From the NCBI RefSeq assembly GCF_021440195.1, contig NZ_JAJTSZ010000002.1, positions 124,001-188,000 of the forward strand: 64,000 nt of DNA. Direction: 5' to 3'. The DNA is from Dyadobacter sp. CY356. GTDB lineage: Bacteria > Bacteroidota > Bacteroidia > Cytophagales > Spirosomataceae. The translations under genes were made by a program, and so were the position numbers. Every line of letters starts with the position of its first letter. Within the stretch, counting starts at the first letter, position 1. Below the pieces are notes generated by a model that was given only the letters and a program-made list of their open reading frames with translations, had not been told where the DNA came from and made no database searches. This document shows positions 26,274 to 35,987 of this stretch, one piece after another.

Positions 26274-27344
26274 TTAGGCCCAGGATCTTTCCAGGAAATC
26301 AACCCAGTTTTTCCACATAATCTGTTCAATATCCTGATCTGAATATCCTCTGCTTTTAAGAATTCCCGTTATGGATTGAAGATCAGCGATCGAATCCAGG
26401 TCTCCCGGAGATTGTTCCTTTCCATAAGCACCATCCAGGTCGGAGCCAATACCAACATGTAAAGCATTTCCTGCTATTTGACAAATGTGGTCAATATGCT
26501 GTGCGATATGTTCAATTTTCAAACCCGTATTTTCAGGAGTAGATTTACCGCGTTCCCATCCCGGAATCATCATCCAGGCATCAAACGCCATTCCGATCAC
26601 AGCTTTTCTGTTTAACAATTCCCTGATCATATCATCAGAAAACTGGCGGTTGTGCGGAACAATTTCACGAACCAGATTATGACTTGCCCAAACTGGTCCC
26701 TGATAAATTTCCATCGCGTCCCAAAAAGCGCTGTCACACAAATGAGTAGCATCGAGAATCATTTTCAGGCGATCCATTTCTGCCAGCAGATCTTTTCCTT
26801 TCTGTGATAAGGGCTGATCAGAATCTGTACCATAGGCATACACCCCTGGCCCATAATGCGCAGGACCAACAGCCCGAAGGCCATATTCGTAAGCGATTTC
26901 CAGATTTTTTAATGTGATGAATGAATCGGCTCCTTCAAGACTAAGAATATATCCAATCGGTAAATTTTCTGTTGATTCAGCATTTTCCCAAAGCGCAAGA
27001 TGTTTTTTTAATCCTGACAAATCCGTTATCTGAACCATTTCACCCGCATCTTCCATGGCTTTATACCAGGCGACTTGCGCCTGCGTCATAGCCCAGGCCT
27101 GTGCCTGAGAATTCCATCCTGGTATTTTGCTGTCTGGTTTTACAAAACGTGCGATCTGGGTGGCAACGCACATGCCTATATTTCCTTTACGCATTTCCGG
27201 AAAACTTACAACACCCAAACCACGGTCGGGTTTGTCTGTCAGCTCTTTTTCACGGTCACGTATTGTATGTAAATCCTGGGTTAAATCCCGGTTCCATTCC
27301 ACGGCATTCATGGACAGATCCAGGTGGGCATCAAATAAAAACAT
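26274..27344 (-). CDS. Membrane-dipeptidase-family (M19) dipeptidase
   Basis: 356 residues, no signal peptide, so cytoplasmic. M19 amidohydrolase-barrel zinc ligands are visible: HLD near the N-terminus (FDAHLDLSM), the bridging Glu in LSLEGADSF, and the His residues in DATHLCDS and WASHNLVREIVPHNRQF, then GIGSDLDGAYG. Renal-dipeptidase relatives cleave dipeptides and uniquely tolerate a D-residue at the C-terminus. It is the last gene of an operon with a GntP permease, RidA and a D-serine-dehydratase-like enzyme, consistent with releasing D-amino acids for breakdown. A gap of 73 bases separates it from the PLP enzyme. Confidence 0.9.
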   Translation of the reverse strand: MFLFDAHLDLSMNAVEWNRDLTQDLHTIRDREKELTDKPDRGLGVVSFPEMRKGNIGMCVATQIARFVKPDSKIPGWNSQAQAWAMTQAQVAWYKAMEDAGEMVQITDLSGLKKHLALWENAESTENLPIGYILSLEGADSFITLKNLEIAYEYGLRAVGPAHYGPGVYAYGTDSDQPLSQKGKDLLAEMDRLKMILDATHLCDSAFWDAMEIYQGPVWASHNLVREIVPHNRQFSDDMIRELLNRKAVIGMAFDAWMMIPGWERGKSTPENTGLKIEHIAQHIDHICQIAGNALHVGIGSDLDGAYGKEQSPGDLDSIADLQSITGILKSRGYSDQDIEQIMWKNWVDFLERSWA

Positions 27345-27417
27345 ACCTTCTTATAAAGATTGAGTGAGTGAATTTGGAATGAGTGAATGGTGGCTCGTTC
27401 CTGGTTTTCGAAGTATA

Positions 27418-28527
27418 TTATATTGTTAACCGGCGGTTTCTTGCTATGATCTTCCATTCGTCAATGACATCGCCGTTTTCGATTACTGACGCGTAATCGT
27501 GTAAAGCGACTGAGGGGCAAATGTGATAGGGGAGTGCATAATACACATCTCCGATTTGGATTGTTTCCCATGCTTCTTCTCCGATTTCCAGAACACCATG
27601 TTCTTCACTTTGTCCGATTACAGTATATCCGTTTAGGTTTAAAAGACGGAAACGTTTGTCGACCGGATTTTCAGCTGCAACAGCTTTATGGCCCAGGTCA
27701 ATTGTGACAATACCAACAGATGGTTTTGAAACAACACGCGTTAAAATTAGTGCAGCATGTAAAAACGGCTGATCGTCAAACTGATCACCATAACCCCAGT
27801 CCCACAAAACATTGGTACCCGGACTTAAAAATACATCCGGACGTAAAGTATGTACTGTGAAAGACGGTGAGCCACCCGCTATGATCATCGGTTCTTTTTC
27901 CGTGGCTTCCCTGATCAGATCAAACAGTGGATAGACAAGTTCAAAAGCCTTGTCACTTTCAGCCTTTCGTTCCGAAAATTCGGCATTTCTGATGTGTCCG
28001 TCATAAACATGAACTCCGGAAACTTCTATGTTTGAAAGCGTATTAAGGAAGCGGTATAAAGAAAGAATGGTACCGTCGGTGGTATGTCCGGAACGGTTCA
28101 TTCCATTGTTGACATCAATAAATATGGTCGAAATGAAATCCTGTGCTTCTGAAAAATCATTTAAAACCTGCGCGGTGTGTTCGTTATCAATTAAAGACGA
28201 AAATGTTACATCAGCGTATTTTTTTCGTAAAGCAAATAATCGGGAAATATTGGGCCCCACCATCTGGTAAGCGAGTAAAATCCATTTTGCTCCTGAGTCC
28301 GCCAGCATTTCAGCTTCTGCTATTGTAGCACATTTAAATTTTGTGATACCGGCATTCAATTGCAACTTTACAATTTCTGCTGTTTTGTGTGTTTTAACAT
28401 GTGGTATAAGCCTGTTGACATCTCCTGCAATGTGCACCATGCTTCGGATATTGTTTTCTATTCTGTCTTTATAAAAAAGAAGAGAGGGAGAAATGACTTC
28501 TTCCGGTTTGTTGAGTAGATACCACAT
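27418..28527 (-). CDS. Fold-type III PLP enzyme, D-serine dehydratase/D-threonine aldolase family
   Basis: 369 residues from the ATG at 28527 (MWYLLNKPEEV, the usual opening of the family); an ATG 54 bases further upstream is disfavoured. The alanine-racemase-type N-terminal barrel carries the PLP lysine at about Lys45 in HVKTHKT. The C-terminal metal site reads PYHICPS, i.e. His-x-Cys at about 335/337. Eukaryotic-type D-serine dehydratases use His-x-Cys to hold zinc, whereas D-threonine aldolases use His-x-Asp, so a D-serine dehydratase activity (D-serine to pyruvate and ammonia) is favoured. RidA next door would clear the 2-aminoacrylate intermediate. Confidence 0.85.
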   Translation of the reverse strand: MWYLLNKPEEVISPSLLFYKDRIENNIRSMVHIAGDVNRLIPHVKTHKTAEIVKLQLNAGITKFKCATIAEAEMLADSGAKWILLAYQMVGPNISRLFALRKKYADVTFSSLIDNEHTAQVLNDFSEAQDFISTIFIDVNNGMNRSGHTTDGTILSLYRFLNTLSNIEVSGVHVYDGHIRNAEFSERKAESDKAFELVYPLFDLIREATEKEPMIIAGGSPSFTVHTLRPDVFLSPGTNVLWDWGYGDQFDDQPFLHAALILTRVVSKPSVGIVTIDLGHKAVAAENPVDKRFRLLNLNGYTVIGQSEEHGVLEIGEEAWETIQIGDVYYALPYHICPSVALHDYASVIENGDVIDEWKIIARNRRLTI

Positions 28528-28635
28528 TTTGGATAAATATTTTATGTTAGAAAGAGGCGATTGCTGATCAGAAAAGGCCAAAGTATCAATTCAGAATAAT
28601 ACGATGCCGCATTTTAATCAGCAATCGCACATATC

Positions 28636-29106
28636 CTAATTTTCTTCCAGTTCAAACATTGCTTCAATTTCGACAGGAATATTATCCGGCAAGGTAGCCA
28701 TTCCCACGGCACTTCTTACACCAATTCCATTTTCTTCGCCCCAGACTTTTGCAAATAATTCACTGCATCCGTTGATGACATATGGATGGCGTTCGAAATC
28801 ACTTGTAGCATTGACCATACCCAAAATCTTGATCACACGCTTGATGCGGTCAAGGCTTCCCAGATTTGCTTTCAAAGTAGATAATATAGTCAGCCCAACC
28901 TGACGTGCAGCCAACTTGCCTTCTTCAACATCAAGATCTGCACCGATGCGGCCAATGATCAGACTGCCGTCGTCCTGAACAGTTCCATGTCCGGAAACAT
29001 AAACCCAGCGATTGTCGACGATAAGATATGGTTTGTAAACGCCAAGCGGTTTTGGGGCTGGCGGTAAATTAAGTCCCAGTGCTTCAAAATTGGATTCAGG
29101 AGTCAT
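28636..29106 (-). CDS. RidA/YjgF-family enamine-imine deaminase
   Basis: 156 residues from the ATG at 29106, which begins MTPESNFEALG as in this RidA subgroup; the frame extends upstream into the permease gene but without a sensible start. RidA proteins hydrolyse reactive enamine/imine intermediates such as 2-aminoacrylate released by PLP dehydratases. The phrases VYVSGHG, GKLAARQVGL and RIKRVIKILG correspond to the conserved core, and the last helix has EIEAMFEL in place of the common EIEAIA. Position between a permease and a PLP dehydratase makes the role concrete here. Confidence 0.9.
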   Translation of the reverse strand: MTPESNFEALGLNLPPAPKPLGVYKPYLIVDNRWVYVSGHGTVQDDGSLIIGRIGADLDVEEGKLAARQVGLTILSTLKANLGSLDRIKRVIKILGMVNATSDFERHPYVINGCSELFAKVWGEENGIGVRSAVGMATLPDNIPVEIEAMFELEEN

Positions 29107-29176
29107 GCAATAATTGAGATAAGATTGATAATAGCTATTGTTTTTGAAAAGATGCAAAAGTGTCCGATGTTTACTC

Positions 29177-30481
29177 TTACACAAACAAATTTAATACTAA
29201 AACCCCCAACAAACCCATTATTGACACAATTGTTTCCATAACCGACCAGGTCAGCAAGGTATCTTTTATACTTAGATTAAAATATTCTTTGAATAACCAG
29301 AAGCCGCCGTCATTTAAATGCGAAAACATTAAACTTCCAGATCCAATGGACAAAACGATCAGTTCCGGAGGAACAGGTGAATGAATTAGCAAAGGGGAAA
29401 GGATGCCCACCGTTGTTAATCCGGCAACCGTAGCTGAACCCACGCAAACACGGATTATGGCTGCTATGCCCCAGCTAAGTACAATCGGAGAAATATCAAT
29501 ACCAACCAAACCTTCGGCAATGTAGGTGCTCACTCCGCTTGCAGTCATGATTTCTTTAAAAACTCCGGCACCTGCAATGATCAAAAGAATTATTGAAACG
29601 CCTTTAAACGCTTCTTCCATTGATTTACTGATGGCTTTCATATTCAAACCGCGTTGAATGCCAAGCGTGTAAGCAGCAAAAAGTACGGAAAGCAACATAC
29701 CAACATAGGGTTCTGCCAATAAAGCAATGATTTGGTTGTCAGGATATATTTTTTTGATACCTGACATGGTTGTTAATAAAAATACTGGAAGCAAAGCGGT
29801 AATGATACTAATACCCAAGCCTGGCAATTCGGCAGTTGGTCTTGGCTTGACATTGAATAAATCTGCGTCCGGTTTTGGTGTAAATCTTTTTAGCGTACTG
29901 CCAAATATAGGTCCCGCAATGGCGATTGCCGGAATAGAAACCAGCAAACCATACATCAAAGTTTTTCCTAAATCCGCATTAAGCTGACTGGCAATAGCGG
30001 CCGGAGATGGGTGAGGAGGTAAGTAACCATGAGCGACGGATAATGCCGAAAGCATCGGAATACCCACATATAATAACGGAAGCCTGGCCGTGGCACTGAT
30101 CATGAAAATCAGCGGTACAACAATTACAAAACCTGCATTATAAAAAAGAGGAATACCGATCACGAATCCTGCCAGCGCCATTCCCCATTGAATATATTTT
30201 TGTCCGAAAACCCCAATGAGCGCATCTGTTATCCTTTGTGCGGCACCGCTGTCGGCGACCAGCTTTCCAAGCATGGCACCAAAACCTACAATCAATACCA
30301 GATCGCCAAGCGTGCCTCCGACACCTTTCTGAATAGCCTTACTTACCGTCACAACGTCAAGTCCGCTTGCAAGTCCTAAACCAATAGATACCAAAAGGAA
30401 AGAAATGAAAGTATCAATTTTAAGCCAGGCAATGAGCAGAATCAAAAATAAAATGGAAAGGAATGTCAGTAATAAAGGCAT
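29177..30481 (-). CDS. GntP-family permease (gluconate/D-serine type)
   Basis: 434 residues, start at the ATG at 30481 (MPLLLTFLSILF); longer in-frame starts lack support. About 12 hydrophobic segments, with the family phrases LVIVGFGAMLGKLVADSGAAQRI, GIPLFYNAGFVI, HGYLPPHPSPAA and CVGSATVAGLTT. The GntP family imports gluconate and related sugar acids and also D-serine (DsdX). Because the operon continues with a D-serine-dehydratase-like enzyme, RidA and a dipeptidase, D-serine or another D-hydroxyamino acid is a better guess than gluconate; no gluconate kinase is nearby. First gene of the operon; its promoter must lie in 30482-30620. Confidence 0.88.
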   Translation of the reverse strand: MPLLLTFLSILFLILLIAWLKIDTFISFLLVSIGLGLASGLDVVTVSKAIQKGVGGTLGDLVLIVGFGAMLGKLVADSGAAQRITDALIGVFGQKYIQWGMALAGFVIGIPLFYNAGFVIVVPLIFMISATARLPLLYVGIPMLSALSVAHGYLPPHPSPAAIASQLNADLGKTLMYGLLVSIPAIAIAGPIFGSTLKRFTPKPDADLFNVKPRPTAELPGLGISIITALLPVFLLTTMSGIKKIYPDNQIIALLAEPYVGMLLSVLFAAYTLGIQRGLNMKAISKSMEEAFKGVSIILLIIAGAGVFKEIMTASGVSTYIAEGLVGIDISPIVLSWGIAAIIRVCVGSATVAGLTTVGILSPLLIHSPVPPELIVLSIGSGSLMFSHLNDGGFWLFKEYFNLSIKDTLLTWSVMETIVSIMGLLGVLVLNLFV

Positions 30482-30956
30482 AGAAAGGAATTTAGGGAAA
30501 TGAGGTTTTTTGATAATAAGGATGCATACTAAGAAATTTAACGATCGAACCACATTAACTTTCCGATTTATTATTTCATAGACTAAAACAAACCCAATTT
30601 GTTTATCAAAAAGAGCCTGAAAGGCTCACTATCTCAGCCCATGCGGTACGCGTGGTGACATGACGGCACGCATGGGGGACATGACGGCACGCATGGGGGC
30701 ATTCGGCACACACGGGGACACGACGGCACGTCGTGAAACCGGAATATACTACTATTTACAACCCCAAAATCAACCTAAATTCCCCAGGATCACAGCGATA
30801 TAAAACGAATGCAGAATATGCTTCCAAGAAGTTTGTTAGAGTGCCTAAAAATAGCGAAATTTGTCTTTTTGGAAGTTACGATATTGTAATAATCCAGTGA
30901 GTATTTGTATAAAATCGATCTCTCATTTTAAATTTTCGATTCTTTTCTAATTCTTT
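30482..30956. other. Divergent intergenic region between the permease and gyrA
   Basis: Contains a short hairpin (30613-30627, GAGCC/GGCTC), then a GC-rich tandem repeat (30642-30739) and about 215 bases of AT-rich gyrA leader. Promoters of both genes must lie here. Confidence 0.5.
30642..30739. repeat. Degenerate GC-rich tandem repeat upstream of gyrA
   Basis: About five imperfect units of 18-21 bases built on GACGGCACGCATGGGGG-ACAT. The two middle units are nearly identical (from 30662 and 30683), the outer ones decayed. Base composition is strikingly unlike the flanking AT-rich DNA. Confidence 0.75.
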
Positions 30957-33599
30957 ATGGCAGAATCTTCAGGTGAAAACATTATCCCCATTAATATTGA
31001 GGATGAAATGCGAGGAGCATACATCGATTACTCGATGTCAGTTATTATTTCCCGCGCTTTACCCGACGTTCGCGATGGTTTGAAACCGGTGCATAGACGT
31101 GTGTTGTATGGTATGTCTGATTTGGGTGTTGGTTACAATAAATCCCACAAAAAATCAGCTCGTATAGTAGGGGAGGTTTTAGGTAAGTATCACCCGCACG
31201 GTGACGCTTCGGTTTATAATACAATGGTGCGTATGGCCCAGCCATGGTCGTTGCGGTATATGTTGGTTGACGGGCAAGGTAACTTTGGTTCCGTTGATGG
31301 TGACTCTCCGGCGGCGATGCGTTACACAGAAGCAAGATTGAAACGTCTGGCTGATGAATTATTAAATGACTTAGGTAAAGATACAGTTGATTTTCAGCCA
31401 AACTTTGATGATTCTCTTGAAGAGCCAACGGTTCTTCCTGCGAAATTCCCAAACTTGCTTGTAAACGGATCTTCCGGTATTGCCGTAGGTATGGCAACCA
31501 ACATGGCGCCGCACAATTTGGCGGAAGTTGTGGATGGTGTGCTCGCTTACATTGATAACAATGATATTGAGATTTCCGAGTTGATGCAACACGTCAAAGC
31601 GCCGGATTTCCCGACAGGAGGAATTATTTACGGTTACCAAGGCGTTCGTGCAGCCATGGAAACGGGCAGAGGCCGGATCATTGTGCGTGCAAAAGCATCT
31701 TTTGATGTTACAAAAACGGGCAGGGAACAGATTATCGTAACCGAAATACCGTACATGACCAATAAGGCAACCATGATTGAAGGTATTGCCGGTTTGATCA
31801 ATAACAAAAAACTGGATGGTATTTCAGATATCCGTGATGAATCGGATAGAGACGGGATGCGTATTGTTTTCGATCTGAAAAAAGATGCGATTCCAAATAT
31901 CGTTCTAAATCACCTTTATAAATATACTCCGCTTCAATCTTCATTCAGTGTTAATAACGTGGCGCTTGTAAAAGGCCGCCCGGTGATGCTGAACCTGAAA
32001 GATCTGATCAAACATTTCGTAGAACATCGTATCATCGTGATCACACGCCGTACGGAATACGAATTGCGCGAAGCAGAAAAAAGAGCGCATATTTTACAAG
32101 GTTTGATAATTGCGCTTGATAATCTTGATGCAGTTATTGCCCTGATCCGTAGTGCACGTGACCCGGAAATTGCGAAGAACGGTTTGATGGAGCAATTTGC
32201 TTTGAGTGAAATTCAGGCAAAAGCAATTCTCGAACTTCGTCTGCAAAGGTTGACAGGTCTTGAAAGAGATAAAATTGTTAAGGAATATGATGAGATCATG
32301 CTTATCATAAATGATTTGAAAGATATCCTTGCTAACGAATACCGTAAGTATGATATCATCAAAACAGAACTTGGTGATATTAAAGAACGTTACGGTGACG
32401 CCCGTCGCACTCAGATAGAATTTGCTGCTGAGGAATTCAGTGATGAAGATATGATCCCTGATGATGAAATGCTTATAACCATTTCCCATGAAGGTTATAT
32501 CAAACGTACACCGTTGGCTGAGTACCGGACACAAACAAGGGGTGGAGTAGGTTCCCGTGGTGTGAAAACCAAGGATACTGATTTTACCGAACATTTGTTC
32601 TCCGCGACAATGCTGAACTATCTTCTGATATTTACAGAATATGGTAAGTTATTCTGGATGAAGGTATATGAAGTACCGGAAGGTAGTAAAACATCAAAAG
32701 GTCGCCCGATCCAGAATTTGATCAGCCTTGAAAATGGTGATTCAATTCGTTCGGTGATTAACGTACGTACTTTAACAAATGAGGATTATATCAACAATAA
32801 TTACCTCATTATGTGTACGGAACAAGGAACGATCAAGAAAACTTTGCTTGAAGCATATTCCCGTCCGCGTACAAACGGTATCATTGCGATTTCTATCAAC
32901 GAAGGTGACCGTCTTTTGGATGTTGCTCTAACAAATGGAGATAATGATATTGTCATTGCATCAAGTGCAGGACGCGCAGTTCGTTTCAATGAAAAAGGAG
33001 TGAGGCCTATGGGAAGAACGGCAGCAGGTGTTCGCGGTATTAATCTGAACGATCCTGAAAACAAGGTAATCGGAATGGTTTGTATTAATCGTGAAGATGC
33101 GCAGTTGCTGGTAGTTTCTGAAAACGGTTTTGGTAAACGCTCTTTGATTGATAGTTACAGAGTAACGAATCGGGGTGGGAAAGGAGTTTCTACCATGAAC
33201 GCTACGGACAAAGTAGGTAAATTGGTTGCAATCCGCGAAGTTACAGAACAGGATGATTTGATGATCATTACCCGTAACGGTATCGCGATTCGTATGAGTG
33301 TCCTTGATATCCGTCAGGCTGGCCGTAATACGCAGGGTGTAAAACTGATCAGACTAAACAATTCGGATGAAATTACTTCTGTAACCAGAATTTTGAAAGA
33401 TCCTGACGAAAAAGCATCCGAAGAGCTTGATGAAGATGGCAACGTAATCGTAAAAGAAATTAGCGAAGCGACTGATTCTCTGATTATTAGAGGTGATGAC
33501 GCTGAGGAAATCGAAGACGAAATTGCGGACAGCATAGAGGACGAGGATGTAGAGGAGGATGAGGCTGAAAACGACGATTCTGAGTCGCCAGAGGCATGA
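30957..33599 (+). CDS. gyrA: DNA gyrase subunit A
   Basis: 880 residues. The winged-helix/tower breakage domain is at about 10-490, with the DNA-linking Tyr123 in [10 protein letters not shown], and the six-bladed C-terminal beta-pinwheel follows. The gyrase box appears as RRGGKGV-like [10 protein letters not shown] in the C-terminal domain, which marks gyrase rather than topoisomerase IV. The C-terminus ends in a long acidic tail rich in Asp and Glu (about 835-880). In the quinolone region GDASVYNTM places Ala84 and Asn88 where E. coli has Ser83 and Asp87. The gene stands alone on its strand after a 400-base divergent region, followed by a TPR gene with its own promoter. Confidence 0.97.
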   Translation: MAESSGENIIPINIEDEMRGAYIDYSMSVIISRALPDVRDGLKPVHRRVLYGMSDLGVGYNKSHKKSARIVGEVLGKYHPHGDASVYNTMVRMAQPWSLRYMLVDGQGNFGSVDGDSPAAMRYTEARLKRLADELLNDLGKDTVDFQPNFDDSLEEPTVLPAKFPNLLVNGSSGIAVGMATNMAPHNLAEVVDGVLAYIDNNDIEISELMQHVKAPDFPTGGIIYGYQGVRAAMETGRGRIIVRAKASFDVTKTGREQIIVTEIPYMTNKATMIEGIAGLINNKKLDGISDIRDESDRDGMRIVFDLKKDAIPNIVLNHLYKYTPLQSSFSVNNVALVKGRPVMLNLKDLIKHFVEHRIIVITRRTEYELREAEKRAHILQGLIIALDNLDAVIALIRSARDPEIAKNGLMEQFALSEIQAKAILELRLQRLTGLERDKIVKEYDEIMLIINDLKDILANEYRKYDIIKTELGDIKERYGDARRTQIEFAAEEFSDEDMIPDDEMLITISHEGYIKRTPLAEYRTQTRGGVGSRGVKTKDTDFTEHLFSATMLNYLLIFTEYGKLFWMKVYEVPEGSKTSKGRPIQNLISLENGDSIRSVINVRTLTNEDYINNNYLIMCTEQGTIKKTLLEAYSRPRTNGIIAISINEGDRLLDVALTNGDNDIVIASSAGRAVRFNEKGVRPMGRTAAGVRGINLNDPENKVIGMVCINREDAQLLVVSENGFGKRSLIDSYRVTNRGGKGVSTMNATDKVGKLVAIREVTEQDDLMIITRNGIAIRMSVLDIRQAGRNTQGVKLIRLNNSDEITSVTRILKDPDEKASEELDEDGNVIVKEISEATDSLIIRGDDAEEIEDEIADSIEDEDVEEDEAENDDSESPEA

Positions 33600-33600
33600 T

Positions 33601-33633
33601 TTTTGTAATATTTAGGGAAATTATTAATATTTG
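33601..33633 (+). promoter_or_regulatory. Candidate Bacteroidota housekeeping promoter of the TPR gene
   Basis: TTTTG (TTG at 33603-33605), 20-base spacer, then AATATTTG at 33626-33633, one mismatch from TAnnTTTG. It lies 37 bases before the ATG at 33670 and directly after the gyrA stop. Confidence 0.5.
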
Positions 33634-33669
33634 TATTTAGAAGTATCATTCACAACCAATCCGAGATCT

Positions 33670-35103
33670 ATGAAAAAAATGTTTTTTGTATCTGCACTTG
33701 GCCTTCTTAGTTTCTCTGCGTTTTCGCAGGCTGCTATTGACAAGGCTTTGTTGGATAATCTTCGTAAGGAAAAAGAAAAAAGCGATAAAGGGGTATCTGA
33801 TCCTAAGGCAAGTGCAAAAGCATCATTTTGGATGGACCGCGCCACAACTTACTCTTCAATAGCCAACCAAAGTTCTGAATTGGATTCGAGTGCGGCGAAA
33901 ACTGCTCTTGAAGCATACAAAAAAGTTGTAGAGCTTGATCCAAAAAAAGGTAAGGATGCACAGAAATTCATTACTGGTGAAGATCCTTCGTTGTTCAATG
34001 CTTTTGTAAGACAAGGTGCTGAAAAATATCAGAACAAAAACCTGAGCGGTGCTTTGGAAATGTTCCAGTTAGCACAAACGGTAAATACGAAAGATACACT
34101 TGCAAGTTTGTACGGTGGTATTGCTGCCCAGCAGATTGATAAGAAAGAAGAAGCAAAAGTTCAGTTTGAGAAATATGTAGAAAACGGTGGAAAAGATCCA
34201 AGCGTATTTTACGGTTTAGCTCAGTTATATCGTGCCGAAAACAATTTCGACAAAGCGGTTGCTACTTTAAATAAGGGTCTTGAACGCTCACCAGGAAATA
34301 AAGATCTTAAATCTGAAGTTGTTAATATTCTTTTGGCATCTGGTAAAGAAGATCAGGCCATTGCTGAATTGACTGCTTTGACAAAATCGGATCCAACAAA
34401 TGTTCAGAATATCGTGAATCTTGCGATTCTTTATGATAACATGAACAGTAAACTTGGAACCAAGATCAAAGAACTTCAGGGTAAGATGGGATCAGGTACA
34501 AGCAAATCGGCTGATCTGACTAAAAAACTTGATGGTGAAAAAGAGAAACTAGCCATTTATGATGGTGAGGTAAAAAGAGTTTCAGCTCTTTTGAAAAAGA
34601 CTCCTGCGAAGCCGGATCTTAAACGTCAGTTGACAGATCTTGCTGCCAAGAAAAAAGAATCTACTGAGGCTATCGCATCATTGGAAACAGAAATCAAAAC
34701 TGCACAGGAAGCTGCTAAAGGAAATGATAACTCAGCAATGGAAACTGAGCTTACCAAGTTGAAGGCTGAGAAAAAGAATGCTAACGACCAGGCTATTGCT
34801 TCTTACAAAAAAGTTTTGGAGATCGATGCTGCTAACTATGATGCTTTATATAACCTTGGTGTTTTCTATTTCAATGAAGCTGTTCAATTGAAAAGCGAAG
34901 TTGATAACATGAACATGACAGAATATCAACAGCGTGGTAAAGAAGTTGAAGGTCGCGTTTGCGGTCGCTTCAAAAAAGCAAAGCCATATTTCGAAAAAGC
35001 GATCCAGGTTAAAGATGAAGCTGAGGCAAAAGATAACTTAGCAACAGTTAATAACGTTCTGGAACAATTCGCAGGCAAAGGAGTAGCTTGTACAGAAGAA
35101 TAA
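33670..35103 (+). CDS. Secreted TPR-repeat protein
   Basis: 477 residues from the ATG at 33670, which starts a signal peptide (FFVSALGLLSFSAFSQ); an upstream TTG is disfavoured. Several tetratricopeptide repeats lie at about 60-260 (ALEMFQLAQTVN, PSVFYGLAQLYRAENNFDKAVATLNKGLE) and again near the end (NYDALYNLGVFYFNEAV). Between them about 270-375 is a Lys/Glu-rich coiled-coil-like region. TPRs are protein-docking scaffolds; the partner is unknown. A close terminator follows. Probably periplasmic; conserved in this phylum, function not established. Confidence 0.88.
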   Translation: MKKMFFVSALGLLSFSAFSQAAIDKALLDNLRKEKEKSDKGVSDPKASAKASFWMDRATTYSSIANQSSELDSSAAKTALEAYKKVVELDPKKGKDAQKFITGEDPSLFNAFVRQGAEKYQNKNLSGALEMFQLAQTVNTKDTLASLYGGIAAQQIDKKEEAKVQFEKYVENGGKDPSVFYGLAQLYRAENNFDKAVATLNKGLERSPGNKDLKSEVVNILLASGKEDQAIAELTALTKSDPTNVQNIVNLAILYDNMNSKLGTKIKELQGKMGSGTSKSADLTKKLDGEKEKLAIYDGEVKRVSALLKKTPAKPDLKRQLTDLAAKKKESTEAIASLETEIKTAQEAAKGNDNSAMETELTKLKAEKKNANDQAIASYKKVLEIDAANYDALYNLGVFYFNEAVQLKSEVDNMNMTEYQQRGKEVEGRVCGRFKKAKPYFEKAIQVKDEAEAKDNLATVNNVLEQFAGKGVACTEE

Positions 35104-35125
35104 GAACTAAATACTGTAAGATTGA

Positions 35126-35157
35126 GAAGACACCTGTAAATAGGTGTCTTCTTTTTT
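35126..35157 (+). terminator. Intrinsic terminator of the TPR gene
   Basis: Stem GAAGACACCT (35126-35135) with AGGTGTCTTC (35142-35151), six-base loop, then six T. Confidence 0.85.
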
Positions 35158-35172
35158 GTGATATATTATATT

Positions 35173-35187
35173 TAACATAATATAAAT
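35173..35187. repeat. Direct repeat copy 1 next to the toxin-antitoxin pair
   Basis: TAACATAATATAAAT, identical to 35988-36002, 815 bases away, with similar flanks. This copy lies about 220 bases beyond the toxin stop; the other overlaps the antitoxin promoter region. Confidence 0.6.
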
Positions 35188-35406
35188 TATACAACAAATC
35201 AGTATTTAATTTTAGGCTTTGAGAATTGATTATAACAAGCTATGGGTCGGTTGAATTTATTCGTTCAAATCTAAGGAGCTTGAAAACAGATTTTTAGAAG
35301 AGTACTTAGCTGTGAATCAAATTATTAATAAGCTAAATCGACTTTAATTTTTTACTGAAATAAAAATGAATCCTTACGAAAAAATCCGGTTTGCCAGATA
35401 TTGTAG

Positions 35407-35685
35407 TTATTTAGGTGGAAAATGTTTGTAAACATCGCCGCGCGTCATAATTGTTATTAGAATTATATCAGGTTTAAGATATTCCAGACCTAATCTGTAT
35501 TGTCCAATTCGAATTCTGTAATAGTTATTTTCTTTTTTGCCAGCCATTTTTTTGCAGTCAACATTTGCGTCTTCTAACGTTTCTGCTTCTTCAAGTATCT
35601 GTATGACATCAAATACTGATTGCTGAATATTTTTTGGTATTGTTAATAAAGCTTTCTTAAACTTTGATTTATATCTTACTTCCAT
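35407..35685 (-). CDS. RelE/ParE-superfamily toxin (HigB-like)
   Basis: 92 residues. RelE/ParE fold: MEVRYKSKFKKALLTIP opening strand and helix, then KKMAGKKENNYYRIRIGQYRLGLEYL, the typical central sheet with RIRIGQYRLG, and a final strand plus ITIMTRGDVYKHFPP. Family members are ribosome-dependent mRNA endonucleases or gyrase inhibitors. The start codon overlaps the antitoxin gene by 10 bases (antitoxin first), showing translational coupling. Order antitoxin-toxin and the short HTH partner fit a HigBA-like or RelBE-like type II module. Confidence 0.88.
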   Translation of the reverse strand: MEVRYKSKFKKALLTIPKNIQQSVFDVIQILEEAETLEDANVDCKKMAGKKENNYYRIRIGQYRLGLEYLKPDIILITIMTRGDVYKHFPPK

Positions 35686-35966
35686 CCCATTTCAGATTTC
35701 AGTTTTGAAATGGGATAACTCGGTTCATCCTTCTCAGCTTCCATTAGTTCAGTTAAGTAATAATCTTCGAGTTCCTCATTTTCAATAAGAACCAGGATCT
35801 TCTCCATTTCATCATCACTCCAGTTGCCTCTTTGTTTTTTGACAGAAAATAATGTCGGCTGCATACCAATTTTCTCAGCCAGAAAGGAATTTTTATAACC
35901 TGATTTATTGATCAGGTTGCCCATGTTTTTTTTGAGCTCTTTGTAGTTTTGAATTACCTCTATCAT
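35676..35966 (-). CDS. HTH antitoxin of the type II module
   Basis: 96 residues. A HTH segment is seen at about 15-60 (GNLINKSGYKNSFLAEKIGMQPTLFSVKKQRGNW), where FLAEKIGM is the turn-recognition part of an XRE-like motif with an unusual last helix. The acidic C-terminal part (ENEELEDYYLTELMEAEKDEP) is the likely toxin-wrapping tail. It would neutralise the toxin encoded just after it and repress the operon; the AT-rich palindromic repeat 22 bases upstream of the start (35988-36002) is a good operator candidate. Confidence 0.8.
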   Translation of the reverse strand: MIEVIQNYKELKKNMGNLINKSGYKNSFLAEKIGMQPTLFSVKKQRGNWSDDEMEKILVLIENEELEDYYLTELMEAEKDEPSYPISKLKSEMGWK

Positions 35967-35987
35967 ATCGTTTTTTTATATAACAAA

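Larger units (their letters stand above)
35104..35406. other. AT-rich gap after the TPR gene
   Basis: Contains the TPR terminator and, at 35173-35187, one of two 15-bp direct repeats that bracket the toxin-antitoxin pair. From 35190 to 35406 I see nothing else. Confidence 0.5.

Noticed and set aside
30642..30739. Possible CRISPR array
   Set aside because: Units are contiguous degenerate tandem repeats without unique spacers, and no cas genes are present.
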